This document shows, one piece after another, positions 1 through 6,480 of a stretch of DNA of 12,793 nucleotides. Position numbers and translations under genes: made by a program. The stretch's first letter is position 1; each line of letters begins with the position of its first letter. The notes beneath the pieces were generated by a model. The model did not search any database and had not been told where the DNA came from. It saw nothing but the letters and a program-made list of their open reading frames with translations. The stretch is from assembly GCA_037380725.1 (NCBI GenBank), contig JARRRL010000037.1, positions 1 through 12,793 on the forward strand, read 5' to 3'. The stretch comes from JARRRL01 sp037380725 (lineage in GTDB: Bacteria; Pseudomonadota; Gammaproteobacteria; Pseudomonadales; JANQJO01).

Positions 1-992
1 TCAAACTGCTCAATGAAATTCTTAATTTTTCTAAAATTGAATCCGGCAGAACCCAATTTAGAAACGAACCGTTTGATCTCCATCAGCTTCAAGCGGAAGT
101 GATAGCCGCTTTCTCATCCAGTGCCAAACTGAAAAAAACCAAACTGGTCTCTCACAGCAACATCAAACCAAACAGCTATTTCATCGGCGACACCTTAAAA
201 ATCAGACAAATTTTGAATAATTTAATTTCCAACGCCATTAAATTCTGCGACGAAGGCACGGTCACACTGAGCACCCTCTGGGAAACCACCCACTCGGAAG
301 CCCAGGAAGGTGACAAGGAAGGTAAGGTGTGCTTCATGGTGTCGGATACCGGCATTGGCATTCCGAAAGATCAACAACAAGCCGTATTCAGCGAATTCAT
401 ACAACTCGACAATCGACTTAGCCGCAAGTACGAAGGAACCGGTTTAGGCTTAGCCATCACGCAAAAGCTGGTTGAAAAGATGGGGGGCTCCATTACACTC
501 GCCAGCGAGCTCGGCAAAGGCTCTACCTTTACCGTGACCCTTCCACTGCAACCCACTCAGGCTCCACAGGTCGAAAGTCATGACGAGATCAACAACACCA
601 GCCACGTACTTAACATTTTGCTGGTGGAAGACAACAAAACCAATCAAATGGTTATTTCACGCCTGATCAGCAAATCCGGTCATCACTCCGTCTTGGCTGA
701 TAACGGTGTAGACTGTTTAAAAAAGGTAAAACAATGTCATTTTGATCTGATATTAATGGACATTATGATGCCAGAAATGGACGGTATCCAGGCCACGCAA
801 GAACTGCGCAAAATATACTCAAAAGACACACTGCCTATTCTAGCCTTAAGCGCCAATACGGAAACCGACAATATCGAAAAGTGCATGGAAGCTGGCATGA
901 ACGAGTACCTACACAAACCCATTCGTATTCACGAACTGAAATCGATCCTAAACCGCTATTCACACCGTTCATCGGACACAGCCACGCCCTAA
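1..992 (+). CDS. Hybrid sensor histidine kinase, 5' end outside window
   Basis: The frame is open from the first base, so the start and the sensory part are missing. What remains begins at the end of the dimerisation helix (LLNEILNFSKIESG, typical of the region just after the phospho-accepting His). A HATPase domain follows, with the N box (NLISNAIKF), G1 (DTGIGIP), F box (FSEFIQLD) and G2 (GTGLGLAI). A receiver domain then covers about the last 125 residues: acidic pair VEDN, phosphorylation site in LILMDIMMPEMDG, and the conserved Lys in HKPI. There is no C-terminal Hpt domain, so a separate phosphotransfer protein would be expected. By family knowledge it autophosphorylates and passes phosphate to its own receiver. 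The stimulus cannot be told without the N-terminal part. The gene ends 235 bases before gmk with no clear terminator. Confidence 0.93.
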   Translation, partial: KLLNEILNFSKIESGRTQFRNEPFDLHQLQAEVIAAFSSSAKLKKTKLVSHSNIKPNSYFIGDTLKIRQILNNLISNAIKFCDEGTVTLSTLWETTHSEAQEGDKEGKVCFMVSDTGIGIPKDQQQAVFSEFIQLDNRLSRKYEGTGLGLAITQKLVEKMGGSITLASELGKGSTFTVTLPLQPTQAPQVESHDEINNTSHVLNILLVEDNKTNQMVISRLISKSGHHSVLADNGVDCLKKVKQCHFDLILMDIMMPEMDGIQATQELRKIYSKDTLPILALSANTETDNIEKCMEAGMNEYLHKPIRIHELKSILNRYSHRSSDTATP

Positions 993-1053
993 CCCACCAC
1001 ACCATACAAACGGCCAGCAAATCGGTTTTCTTTTGGTTCAGCTTGAGCCATAA

Positions 1054-1081
1054 TTGACACCGCTTAGGTGTGTCGCACGAT
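1054..1081 (+). promoter_or_regulatory. Possible sigma70 promoter upstream of gmk
   Basis: A perfect TTGACA (1054-1059) is followed after 16 bases by CACGAT (1076-1081), which matches only 3 of 6 -10 positions. It lies 146 bases before the gmk start. A small hairpin (CTGTC 1115-1119 with GACAG 1127-1131) would fall in the leader. The weak -10 makes this tentative. Confidence 0.27.
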
Positions 1082-1227
1082 ATGGTCAGAATAATTCGGC
1101 TTGTCAGCCACCGCCTGTCAGCGAGCGACAGCCTCCACCAAGCGGCTTATTTTATCGATACGACTTTTATCCGGTACGGCTATCCCCATTTTCTGTTTCT
1201 CATCGACCAGCAAGGATTCATCAAAAC

Positions 1228-1839
1228 ATGACGGGCACACTGTACATCGTATCTGCCCCTTCCGGCGCTGGAAAAACCAGTCTCGTTAAAACACTGTTGG
1301 CGCGCCACAAGCATCTTCGCGTTTCCGTCTCACACACAACGCGCCAACCCCGAGCCAACGAGATTAACGGTATACATTACCATTTTACGACTAAAACCGA
1401 GTTCGAAACTCAGATCACACAAAATGCCTTTCTGGAACACGCAGAAGTATTCGGCAACTATTATGGAACCTCCACGCAGTGGGTCGAGAGCACCTTGAAG
1501 CAAGACGTCGACGTCATCCTCGAAATCGACTGGCAAGGCGCACAGCAAGTTCGCGCTTCGCAGCGTAACGCCACCAGCATTTTCATCTTACCGCCCTCGC
1601 TGAGCACACTAAAAGAACGCCTCATTCGTCGCGGCCAAGATTCACCAACCGTCATTCAAAAAAGAGTACAAGAAGCACAACTTGAGATGTCACATTTTCA
1701 AGAGTACGACTATATTGTGGTGAACGACCAATTTGAGGAAGCGGCCAAGGATCTCACCAGCATCATTACCAGTGAACGCCTTCGCGTGCACGCCCAAAAA
1801 CGTCGATTGGGTAGCTTGCTAGACGATCTATTAAAGTAA
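1228..1839 (+). CDS. gmk: Guanylate kinase
   Basis: Phosphorylates GMP (and dGMP) to GDP with ATP in the cytoplasm, an essential step that feeds GTP and therefore (p)ppGpp synthesis. From this start the product is 203 residues, close to the usual 205-210. It opens with TLYIVSAPSGAGKTSL, which contains the P-loop GxxGxGK. The GMP-binding region follows (SVSHTTRQPR, then HAEVFGNYYGT), then LEIDWQGAQQV and the Arg-rich lid (LKERLIRRGQDS). The frame stays open upstream to a TTG at 1054, but those 58 residues do not resemble the family. The ATG at 1228 has AAGGA at 1212-1216, 11 bases away, a slightly long spacing. The next gene, rpoZ, is 502 bases downstream, so the usual close gmk-rpoZ linkage is loosened. 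Confidence 0.97.
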   Translation: MTGTLYIVSAPSGAGKTSLVKTLLARHKHLRVSVSHTTRQPRANEINGIHYHFTTKTEFETQITQNAFLEHAEVFGNYYGTSTQWVESTLKQDVDVILEIDWQGAQQVRASQRNATSIFILPPSLSTLKERLIRRGQDSPTVIQKRVQEAQLEMSHFQEYDYIVVNDQFEEAAKDLTSIITSERLRVHAQKRRLGSLLDDLLK

Positions 1840-1981
1840 ACAAAGTGAATACAGGCTCGATCCAGATACTCAATCTAGAGAATGGATGCAAAGTACCTAT
1901 CTCTGACGAGCATCAAGTCAGGCGACCATCAAGCATTCATGATCCGAGTTGATTAAAATATGATCTTGCGTTTTTTTATCT
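1840..1981. other. Non-coding stretch after gmk
   Basis: No supportable gene. It holds a short hairpin (CTGAC 1903-1907 with GTCAG 1917-1921), two direct copies of CATCAAG 16 bases apart (1911-1917 and 1927-1933), and a run of seven T at 1971-1977. No stable hairpin directly precedes the T run, so I do not call an intrinsic terminator for gmk. Confidence 0.5.
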
Positions 1982-1987
1982 TATCAT
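1982..1987 (+). promoter_or_regulatory. Candidate -10 element for the rpoZ leader
   Basis: TATCAT matches TATAAT at 5 of 6 positions and follows an AT-rich stretch including T7 (1971-1977). The -35 position at the usual spacing is poor. If used, transcription would start near 1994, about 350 bases before rpoZ, just ahead of the hairpin series. Confidence 0.3.
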
Positions 1988-1993
1988 AAGGGA

Positions 1994-2341
1994 TTACATT
2001 GAACGCCAAGGCACACAATTCCTGTTGCCTTCATCCTAAACGTCTATTTAGAATGGAGGATCACGTCGGGTGGTTTGCCACAGATCGAGTGCTTAGCGAC
2101 GCGTGTAGGCAACGGTAGTTTCAACAAGATGGGTATCAGGAGTTTTAGTGGTGCCTTATATGGCCACTGACGACCGGTAACGGCTCCGCTCAGATACTCA
2201 CAACCAAGTATTAGTCCGGTATCCTGCTGAGCTCACCGTCCTTAGAGCGCTAGTGCCCACTGAAGCATGTGTTGAAGCCTGTAAAATGAAGTTTACAAAT
2301 TCCCGCCGTTTCACAGCGGCATGGTCAACTGGAGAATTATG
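1994..2341 (+). ncRNA. Candidate structured leader RNA or small RNA before rpoZ
   Basis: No convincing open reading frame fills this stretch, but it contains a series of inverted repeats. Hairpin 1 is AAGGCA (2008-2013) plus ACA (2015-2017) against TGT and TGCCTT (2023-2031): nine pairs, one bulged C and a five-base loop. Hairpin 2 is ATCC+TAAA (2033-2040) against TTTA (2047-2050) and GGAT (2058-2061). Hairpin 3 is TTGCC+ACA (2075-2082) against TGT and GGCAA (2104-2112). Hairpin 4 is AGTG and GCC (2147-2155) against GGC+CACT (2162-2168). Hairpin 5 is GCTCAG (2188-2193) with CTGAGC (2227-2232), enclosing ATACT/AGTAT (2194-2211). Two small ones are GTAAA/TTTAC (2281-2296) and GCCG/CGGC (2305-2320). 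The last lies just before the rpoZ ribosome binding site. It matches no RNA family I recognise. Short hairpins arise by chance, so this is a hypothesis. Confidence 0.3.
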
Positions 2342-2578
2342 ATGGCTCGAATTACCGTCGAGGACTGCCTCGATAATGTCTTAAATCCATTTGAGTTGGT
2401 TCTGCTCGCTTCTCGGCGTGCGCGCCAACTAAGCAACAGCGGCGAAGAGCCCAAAGTCCCCTGGGATAACGACAAATGCACCGTAGTCGCGCTACGAGAA
2501 ATCGCGGGTGGTTTTGTAACACGCGAGAGTTTGGCGCATTCTGAGCACGAAGAAGCGCTACCACCAACCCTTGGCTAA
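2342..2578 (+). CDS. rpoZ: DNA-directed RNA polymerase omega subunit
   Basis: Small RNA polymerase subunit that clamps the C-terminal part of beta' and, in E. coli, forms part of the first ppGpp binding site. The 78-residue product starts MARITVEDCLDNVLNPFELV and continues with the conserved ASRRARQL helix, the NDKCTVVALREIA core and GGFVTRESL. That is omega throughout, although the C-terminal tail is shorter than in E. coli (91 residues). Two adjacent in-frame ATG codons occur at 2339 and 2342. GGAG at 2331-2334 sits seven bases from the second, and the family begins MAR, so 2342 is chosen. It lies 210 bases before spoT and is preceded by the hairpin-rich stretch, so it may be separately transcribed. 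Confidence 0.96.
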   Translation: MARITVEDCLDNVLNPFELVLLASRRARQLSNSGEEPKVPWDNDKCTVVALREIAGGFVTRESLAHSEHEEALPPTLG

Positions 2579-2610
2579 GCAAGCCCTACATCTCATACAT
2601 CGACCGCAGA

Positions 2611-2638
2611 TTGACAACAGCAACTGAAGCAAGATACT
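2611..2638 (+). promoter_or_regulatory. Probable sigma70 promoter for spoT
   Basis: A perfect TTGACA (2611-2616), a 16-base spacer and GATACT (2633-2638, 4 of 6 matches). It lies 33 bases after the rpoZ stop and 150 bases before the spoT start. This would give spoT an initiation site of its own. Confidence 0.42.
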
Positions 2639-2744
2639 GAAGCTCAAAAAAGGTAAGCCCATGTTGCCATATTCGAGGGTTCCATTTATCACACGGCTAT
2701 CACAGAGCTCAACAAAAATCGGAGACACAACTCGCGCTCTCGAT

Positions 2745-2772
2745 TGGAACGCCGCCACTGGGAAGCGTTCCA
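2745..2772 (+). promoter_or_regulatory. Inverted repeat just before the spoT ribosome binding site
   Basis: TGGAACGC (2745-2752) pairs perfectly with GCGTTCCA (2765-2772) across a 12-base loop. The stem ends two bases before the AGGGGG Shine-Dalgarno (2775-2780). In mRNA this would be a stable hairpin flanking the initiation region. It does not itself sequester the ribosome binding site, so a role in translation or mRNA stability is inference. Confidence 0.45.
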
Positions 2773-2788
2773 TAAGGGGGCGCTCATC

Positions 2789-4957
2789 ATGAATCAAAAG
2801 GCAGCAGCACGCCAGATGACGCCACGTAAACCCGCCAATGACCTTCTGCTGGATAGCCTTCTTGAGAACACACACTATCTCTCTGCGGAACACCGTCAAG
2901 CGGTGATCGACGCGTATCAATTCGCCGCCAAAGCGCACGAAGGCCAGTATCGACGCAGCGGAGAGCCTTACATCTCCCATCCCGTATCCGTCGCCACAAT
3001 ATTAGCCAGTATGCACATGGACGTTGCGAGCTTAATCGCCGCATTACTGCACGATGTTATTGAAGATTGCTCCGTAAGCAAAGCCGAGATCACCGCAATC
3101 TTTTCACCCGTCGTAGCTGAACTGGTCGACGGCGTCAGTAAAATTGGCGCTATCCAATTTGAATCTCGAGCGATTGCACAAGCCGAAAATTTTCGCAAAA
3201 TGGTCTTGGCCATGACCAAAGACATTCGCGTCATTCTCGTTAAATTGGCCGATCGTCTCCACAATATGCGTACACTGGCCGTCTTAAACGCTGAGAAGCG
3301 ACGTCGTATCGCTAACGAGACATTGGAGATTTACGCTCCCATTGCTAACCGCTTGGGTATGAACACTATTCGAGTTGAATTCGAAGACTTGGGTTTTTAC
3401 GCCCTGCATCCCATGCGGGCGAAACGCATTAAAAAAGCCGTTCAGCGTGCACGCGGCAACCGCAGCAGTATTATGACAACGCTCAACAAAGCCTTGACGG
3501 ATTCACTCACACAAGCTGGCATCGCTCATCGATCCATCAGCCGAGAAAAACACCTTTACAGTATTTACTTGAAAATGAAAAACCAGCGAAAGCCCTTTAA
3601 CGAGATCATGGATGTTTACGGTTTCCGCTTGATTGTCCAATCCGTTGATGATTGCTACCGCACATTGGGCCTGATACATAACCTTTATAAACCGGTGCCC
3701 GGTCGCTTTAAAGATTACATCGCCATTCCAAAAGCAAACGGCTACCAATCGCTTCACACGACCTTAATTGGGCTCAATGGCATCCCCATCGAAATTCAAA
3801 TACGCACAGAAGAAATGGAATCCTTGGCCAATAATGGCATTGCCGCCCACTGGCTGTATAAGTCAAAGGAAGAACCTTCACAAGGCGCTCAGGGACGCGC
3901 CAGCGAATGGCTCAAAGGATTACTGGAGCTACAACAGAACGCCAGTAACTCCCTCGAATTCATTGAGAACGTTAAAATCGACCTGTTCTCCGATGAGATT
4001 TATGTTTTTACGCCGAAAGGCGAAATCATGGATCTACCCATTGGCGCAACGCCGATTGATTTTGCTTACACTGTCCACACAGCGATTGGTAATACGTGCG
4101 TCGCCGCACGTATCGACCATCGTCTGGCGCCACTGAGTACGCCATTAAACAGTGGTCAAACCGTCGAAATCATCACAGCACTCGGCTCTTCCCCAAACGC
4201 CGGCTGGCTGAATTTTGCTGTTACCAGCAAAGCACGCTCCAACATTCGCCATTTTCTCAAAAATCAACAACGCTCCGAATCCATTCAATTGGGCCAACGC
4301 CTATTAGAAAAATCCCTTTCTTCACTCGGTGTGGGTTGGGAAACGCTCTCCGAAGAAAACAAAACATTGGCCCTAGAACACGCTGGTTTTGACAACTTTA
4401 ACGCCCTCCTTGAGGACATCGGTCTGGGTAATCGAATGGCGCCCCTGGTTGCGCAAAATATAATTACTGCTTACACCGCTCCGCCCAACCAATCTAAGCA
4501 AAACACGCAGAAACCATTGATCATCAGCGGTGCAGAAGGCATTGTTGTGCAGTTTGCAAGCTGCTGCCACCCCATTCCGGGTGATTCAATCGTTGCTTTT
4601 TTAAACTCTGGCCAGGGTATGGTTGTTCACGTAGACACCTGCAGAAACTTTGGCCACGCACTGAAGCAATCACCCGAAAAGTGTCTCTTCATAAACTGGG
4701 ACAAGCACGTAAACGGTTTTTTCTCCGCACATATAAGGCTGGAGATCGAGAATCGTCGTGACGTACTTGCCCTTATTACGCATACTGTAGCAAAGTGCGA
4801 GGCAAACATCGAAACGCTTCACATGGGAGAAAAAGACTCACATATGAACCTAGTAAATATGACGGTCGGCGTACGCGACCGTGTCCACTTAGCGCGCATC
4901 TTCAAACGCCTGCGCATCCACAAATGCGTCACCAAAATCCTGCGCTTAAAAGGTTAG
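2789..4957 (+). CDS. spoT: Bifunctional (p)ppGpp synthetase/hydrolase SpoT
   Basis: Makes and degrades the stringent-response alarmones, transferring pyrophosphate from ATP to GDP/GTP and hydrolysing the 3'-pyrophosphate. At 722 residues it is close to the E. coli protein (702). The HD hydrolase domain has H88-D89 in LLHDVIED and LADRLHNMRTL. The synthetase domain has GREKHLYSIY, DVYGFR, R306-F-K-D309, IPKANGYQSLHT and the Glu of IEIQIRT. The RxKD form is the one found in bifunctional enzymes. A TGS domain follows (about 404-463), then a conserved-Cys region (FASCCHPIPGD, Cys592/593) and a C-terminal ACT domain (about 646-722). Both catalytic centres look intact. The start is the ATG with AGGGGG eight bases upstream; an upstream in-frame TTG at 2744 is less likely. 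Confidence 0.97.
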   Translation: MNQKAAARQMTPRKPANDLLLDSLLENTHYLSAEHRQAVIDAYQFAAKAHEGQYRRSGEPYISHPVSVATILASMHMDVASLIAALLHDVIEDCSVSKAEITAIFSPVVAELVDGVSKIGAIQFESRAIAQAENFRKMVLAMTKDIRVILVKLADRLHNMRTLAVLNAEKRRRIANETLEIYAPIANRLGMNTIRVEFEDLGFYALHPMRAKRIKKAVQRARGNRSSIMTTLNKALTDSLTQAGIAHRSISREKHLYSIYLKMKNQRKPFNEIMDVYGFRLIVQSVDDCYRTLGLIHNLYKPVPGRFKDYIAIPKANGYQSLHTTLIGLNGIPIEIQIRTEEMESLANNGIAAHWLYKSKEEPSQGAQGRASEWLKGLLELQQNASNSLEFIENVKIDLFSDEIYVFTPKGEIMDLPIGATPIDFAYTVHTAIGNTCVAARIDHRLAPLSTPLNSGQTVEIITALGSSPNAGWLNFAVTSKARSNIRHFLKNQQRSESIQLGQRLLEKSLSSLGVGWETLSEENKTLALEHAGFDNFNALLEDIGLGNRMAPLVAQNIITAYTAPPNQSKQNTQKPLIISGAEGIVVQFASCCHPIPGDSIVAFLNSGQGMVVHVDTCRNFGHALKQSPEKCLFINWDKHVNGFFSAHIRLEIENRRDVLALITHTVAKCEANIETLHMGEKDSHMNLVNMTVGVRDRVHLARIFKRLRIHKCVTKILRLKG

Positions 4958-5036
4958 ACCTTCCATCACACACTTTAGCGTACCGCTGCACACACCTTAA
5001 GCACTGTGCGCCTCACCAACTTCTCCTTACTGGCAA

Positions 5037-5098
5037 AGATGCGTTAAGCTGCCGCATCTGAGCGACGTAATCCGTCGTAATCATATCTTACTTTTTTT
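5037..5098 (+). terminator. Possible spoT terminator or attenuator: two hairpins and a T run
   Basis: AGATGCG (5037-5043) pairs with CGCATCT (5053-5059) across nine bases. Immediately after, CGACG (5063-5067) pairs with CGTCG (5073-5077) across five. A run of seven T follows at 5092-5098, 14 bases after the second stem. The distance to the T run is too long for a classical intrinsic terminator, so function is uncertain. It lies between spoT and ridA. Confidence 0.3.
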
Positions 5099-5119
5099 AT
5101 CACAAGGTTTATCACAAGG
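5096..5119 (+). repeat. Perfect 12-base tandem repeat covering the ridA Shine-Dalgarno
   Basis: TTTATCACAAGG occurs twice head to tail (5096-5107 and 5108-5119). Each copy ends in AAGG. The second copy continues into AAGGAG (5116-5121), nine bases before the ridA ATG. The first copy gives a second, weaker Shine-Dalgarno-like site further upstream. Confidence 0.85.
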
Positions 5120-5130
5120 AGCCTGCCCGT

Positions 5131-5517
5131 ATGAGCAACAACAAATCCATCATCCAGACGAACAACGCCCCCCAAGCCATCGGCACATATTCCCAAGCCG
5201 TCAAGGCGGGACCTATGGTGTTTATTTCCGGGCAAATTGCACTTGACCCCAATACAGGCGAAATGCAACAAAGCAGCATGGAAGCCGAAATTGAGCAAGT
5301 GTTTCAAAATCTCATCGCCATTGTGAATGCCGCCGGCGCAAAGACACAAGATGTGGTAAAAATTACTTTATTTTTAACTGACTTAGCGCAATTTGGGCTG
5401 GTCAACGACATCATGGCTCGTCACTTCTCAGAGCCCTATCCGGCCCGAGCCGCCGTTGGCGTCAGCGCGCTCCCCAAAGGTGCCCGATTTGAAGCTGAGG
5501 CTATTATTATTGTTTAA
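5131..5517 (+). CDS. ridA: RidA family enamine/imine deaminase
   Basis: Hydrolyses reactive enamine/imine intermediates such as 2-aminoacrylate made by PLP-dependent dehydratases, and so protects PLP enzymes in the cytoplasm. The 128-residue product is the normal length for this trimeric family. It shows the whole signature: NAPQAIGTYSQAV near the N-terminus, VFISGQIALDP, then AAGAKTQDVVKITLFLTD, and YPARAAVGVSALPKGA, whose Arg binds the substrate carboxylate. EAEAIIIV forms the C-terminus. The start is the ATG preceded by AAGGAG nine bases away. It follows spoT by 173 bases on the same strand, a neighbourhood familiar from other gammaproteobacteria. Hairpins between the two genes leave open whether they share a transcript. 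Confidence 0.96.
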   Translation: MSNNKSIIQTNNAPQAIGTYSQAVKAGPMVFISGQIALDPNTGEMQQSSMEAEIEQVFQNLIAIVNAAGAKTQDVVKITLFLTDLAQFGLVNDIMARHFSEPYPARAAVGVSALPKGARFEAEAIIIV

Positions 5518-5579
5518 AACACTGGATTTTGATTAAACTCCAAGAGAGCATACCCGGACCTGTGTCAACCCATATCCCA

Positions 5580-5609
5580 TTGGTTAATTTTCGCTTGTCC
5601 ATGTATAAT
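5580..5609 (+). promoter_or_regulatory. Probable sigma70 promoter for the cytochrome gene
   Basis: A perfect TATAAT at 5604-5609 is preceded after 18 bases by TTGGTT (5580-5585, 3 of 6 matches). Transcription would start near 5616, about 135 bases before the chosen GTG start of the cytochrome. No other gene fits the 232-base stretch between ridA and the cytochrome. Confidence 0.5.
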
Positions 5610-5735
5610 ATTTGGCGCGACGCTGTCTTTTCCAATAACGGGCGTTGCAGAGGCGTTTACCTAATCCTAAAGAAGCAGGATATACAATTCGCCATCCCAA
5701 ACGGGAAGCTCACATCGTTTCATCTCGCGAAAATC

Positions 5736-5742
5736 AAAGAGG
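5736..5742 (+). promoter_or_regulatory. Ribosome binding site that decides the GTG start
   Basis: AAAGAGG lies seven bases before the in-frame GTG at 5750. The only in-frame ATG near the signal peptide, at 5819, has just a weak AAGCAAG before it. An ATG at 5745 is out of frame. Confidence 0.6.
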
Positions 5743-5749
5743 TTATGTC

Positions 5750-6298
5750 GTGCAATCATTCACAGCAATAATACAAACACTCCGTGACAACGTTCGCCAC
5801 TGCACTCGCTTAAGCAAGATGGCGGCGCTTTGCCTTCTGACACAAGCTTGCTTCCTGGTACCAGCAGGCATGATGAGCACAGTGGCCCAGGCCGCTGCAG
5901 AAGAACATCCTCTTGGTGAACGATCTATTTTCAGCGATCGAGCCATCAGTGATCGCATTGCTCCGGTAGGCGCTGTATGCCTGGAAGGTCAAGATGAATG
6001 CATCACCAGTAACACCGAAGACGCCGCCGATACCAACACCGTCATCGCTGCGAATGAGGCCTTAACACCTGAAGGTATCTTTAATTCCAACTGCACGATG
6101 TGCCACAGCGCAGGCATAGGCGGTGCCCCCAAGCCCGGCAGCGAAGATTGGCAAACACGCCTGACTGAGAAAGGCATGGATCAACTGGTGCAAAACGCGA
6201 TCAACGGTATTAACGCCATGCCACCAAAAGGGATGTGTGGCAGCTGTTCAAGTGAAGATTTACAAGCTGCGATCGAATTTATGATCAACAAGCACTAA
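5750..6298 (+). CDS. Exported cytochrome c5 family protein
   Basis: Periplasmic monohaem c-type cytochrome, presumably an electron carrier to a terminal oxidase or reductase. With the GTG start it has 182 residues. A long, positively charged N-terminal region (to about Lys23) precedes a hydrophobic stretch (about 25-42) and a signal peptidase site near VAQA (after residue 48). PVGAVC and a nearby second Cys follow, as in other extended c5 proteins. The haem site is C115-T-M-C118-H119, axial Met157 lies in NAMPPKG, and the extra Cys pair C163/C166 in MCGSC is the mark of cytochrome c5. The gene is called cycB in some pseudomonads. Starting at the ATG at 5819 would give a shorter, more conventional signal peptide. 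The convergent neighbour is rep. Confidence 0.94.
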   Translation: MQSFTAIIQTLRDNVRHCTRLSKMAALCLLTQACFLVPAGMMSTVAQAAAEEHPLGERSIFSDRAISDRIAPVGAVCLEGQDECITSNTEDAADTNTVIAANEALTPEGIFNSNCTMCHSAGIGGAPKPGSEDWQTRLTEKGMDQLVQNAINGINAMPPKGMCGSCSSEDLQAAIEFMINKH

Positions 6299-6320
6299 TC
6301 CTTCTGATTTTACATGTATT

Positions 6321-6358
6321 CGGCGTGAGGCAGTCTGTTCAGTTAGCTCTTCACGCCG
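6321..6358. terminator. Hairpin between convergent cytochrome and rep genes
   Basis: CGGCGTGA (6321-6328) pairs with TCACGCCG (6351-6358); a G-T and a G-C pair extend it to ten pairs around an 18-base loop. It stands 22 bases after the cytochrome stop and 89 bases beyond the rep stop. Only TTT follows on the plus strand and no T run on the minus strand. It is a plausible but imperfect bidirectional terminator. Confidence 0.5.
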
Positions 6359-6431
6359 TTTCCTCAAGCATGCATATTACGACGACGCCAACGCGTTCGA
6401 ATTTGACGTGCGGCATCTCATTTCCACAGCA

Positions 6432-6480
6432 CTTAGTTCGATAACGCTTAGCTCGATAGCAATGCTCGGATCGAGCTGAG
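6432..6480 (-). repeat. Imperfect 15-base tandem repeat and hairpin at the end of rep
   Basis: CTTAGTTCGATAACG (6432-6446) is followed directly by CTTAGCTCGATAGCA (6447-6461); 11 of the first 12 bases match. The second copy also pairs with 6470-6480. AGCTCGAT against ATCGAGCT gives eight perfect pairs across 12 bases, and the plus strand extends to eleven with one G-T. The stem includes the rep stop codon (6448-6450). Confidence 0.6.

Noticed and set aside
1054..1227. 58-residue N-terminal extension of Gmk from a TTG
   Set aside because: The residues do not resemble guanylate kinases, the P-loop normally lies about ten residues from the start, and the ATG at 1228 has a Shine-Dalgarno.
1971..1977. 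T7 run after gmk as an intrinsic terminator
   Set aside because: No stable GC-rich stem lies directly before it; it fits better as AT-rich sequence upstream of a promoter.
2053..2118. 21-codon ATG frame in the gmk-rpoZ gap (begins MEDHVGWF)
   Set aside because: No ribosome binding site before it, no recognisable product, and a frame this short is expected by chance.
5529..5771. 80-residue frame between ridA and the cytochrome
   Set aside because: TTG start without a ribosome binding site; it spans the likely cytochrome promoter and overlaps the cytochrome start in another frame.
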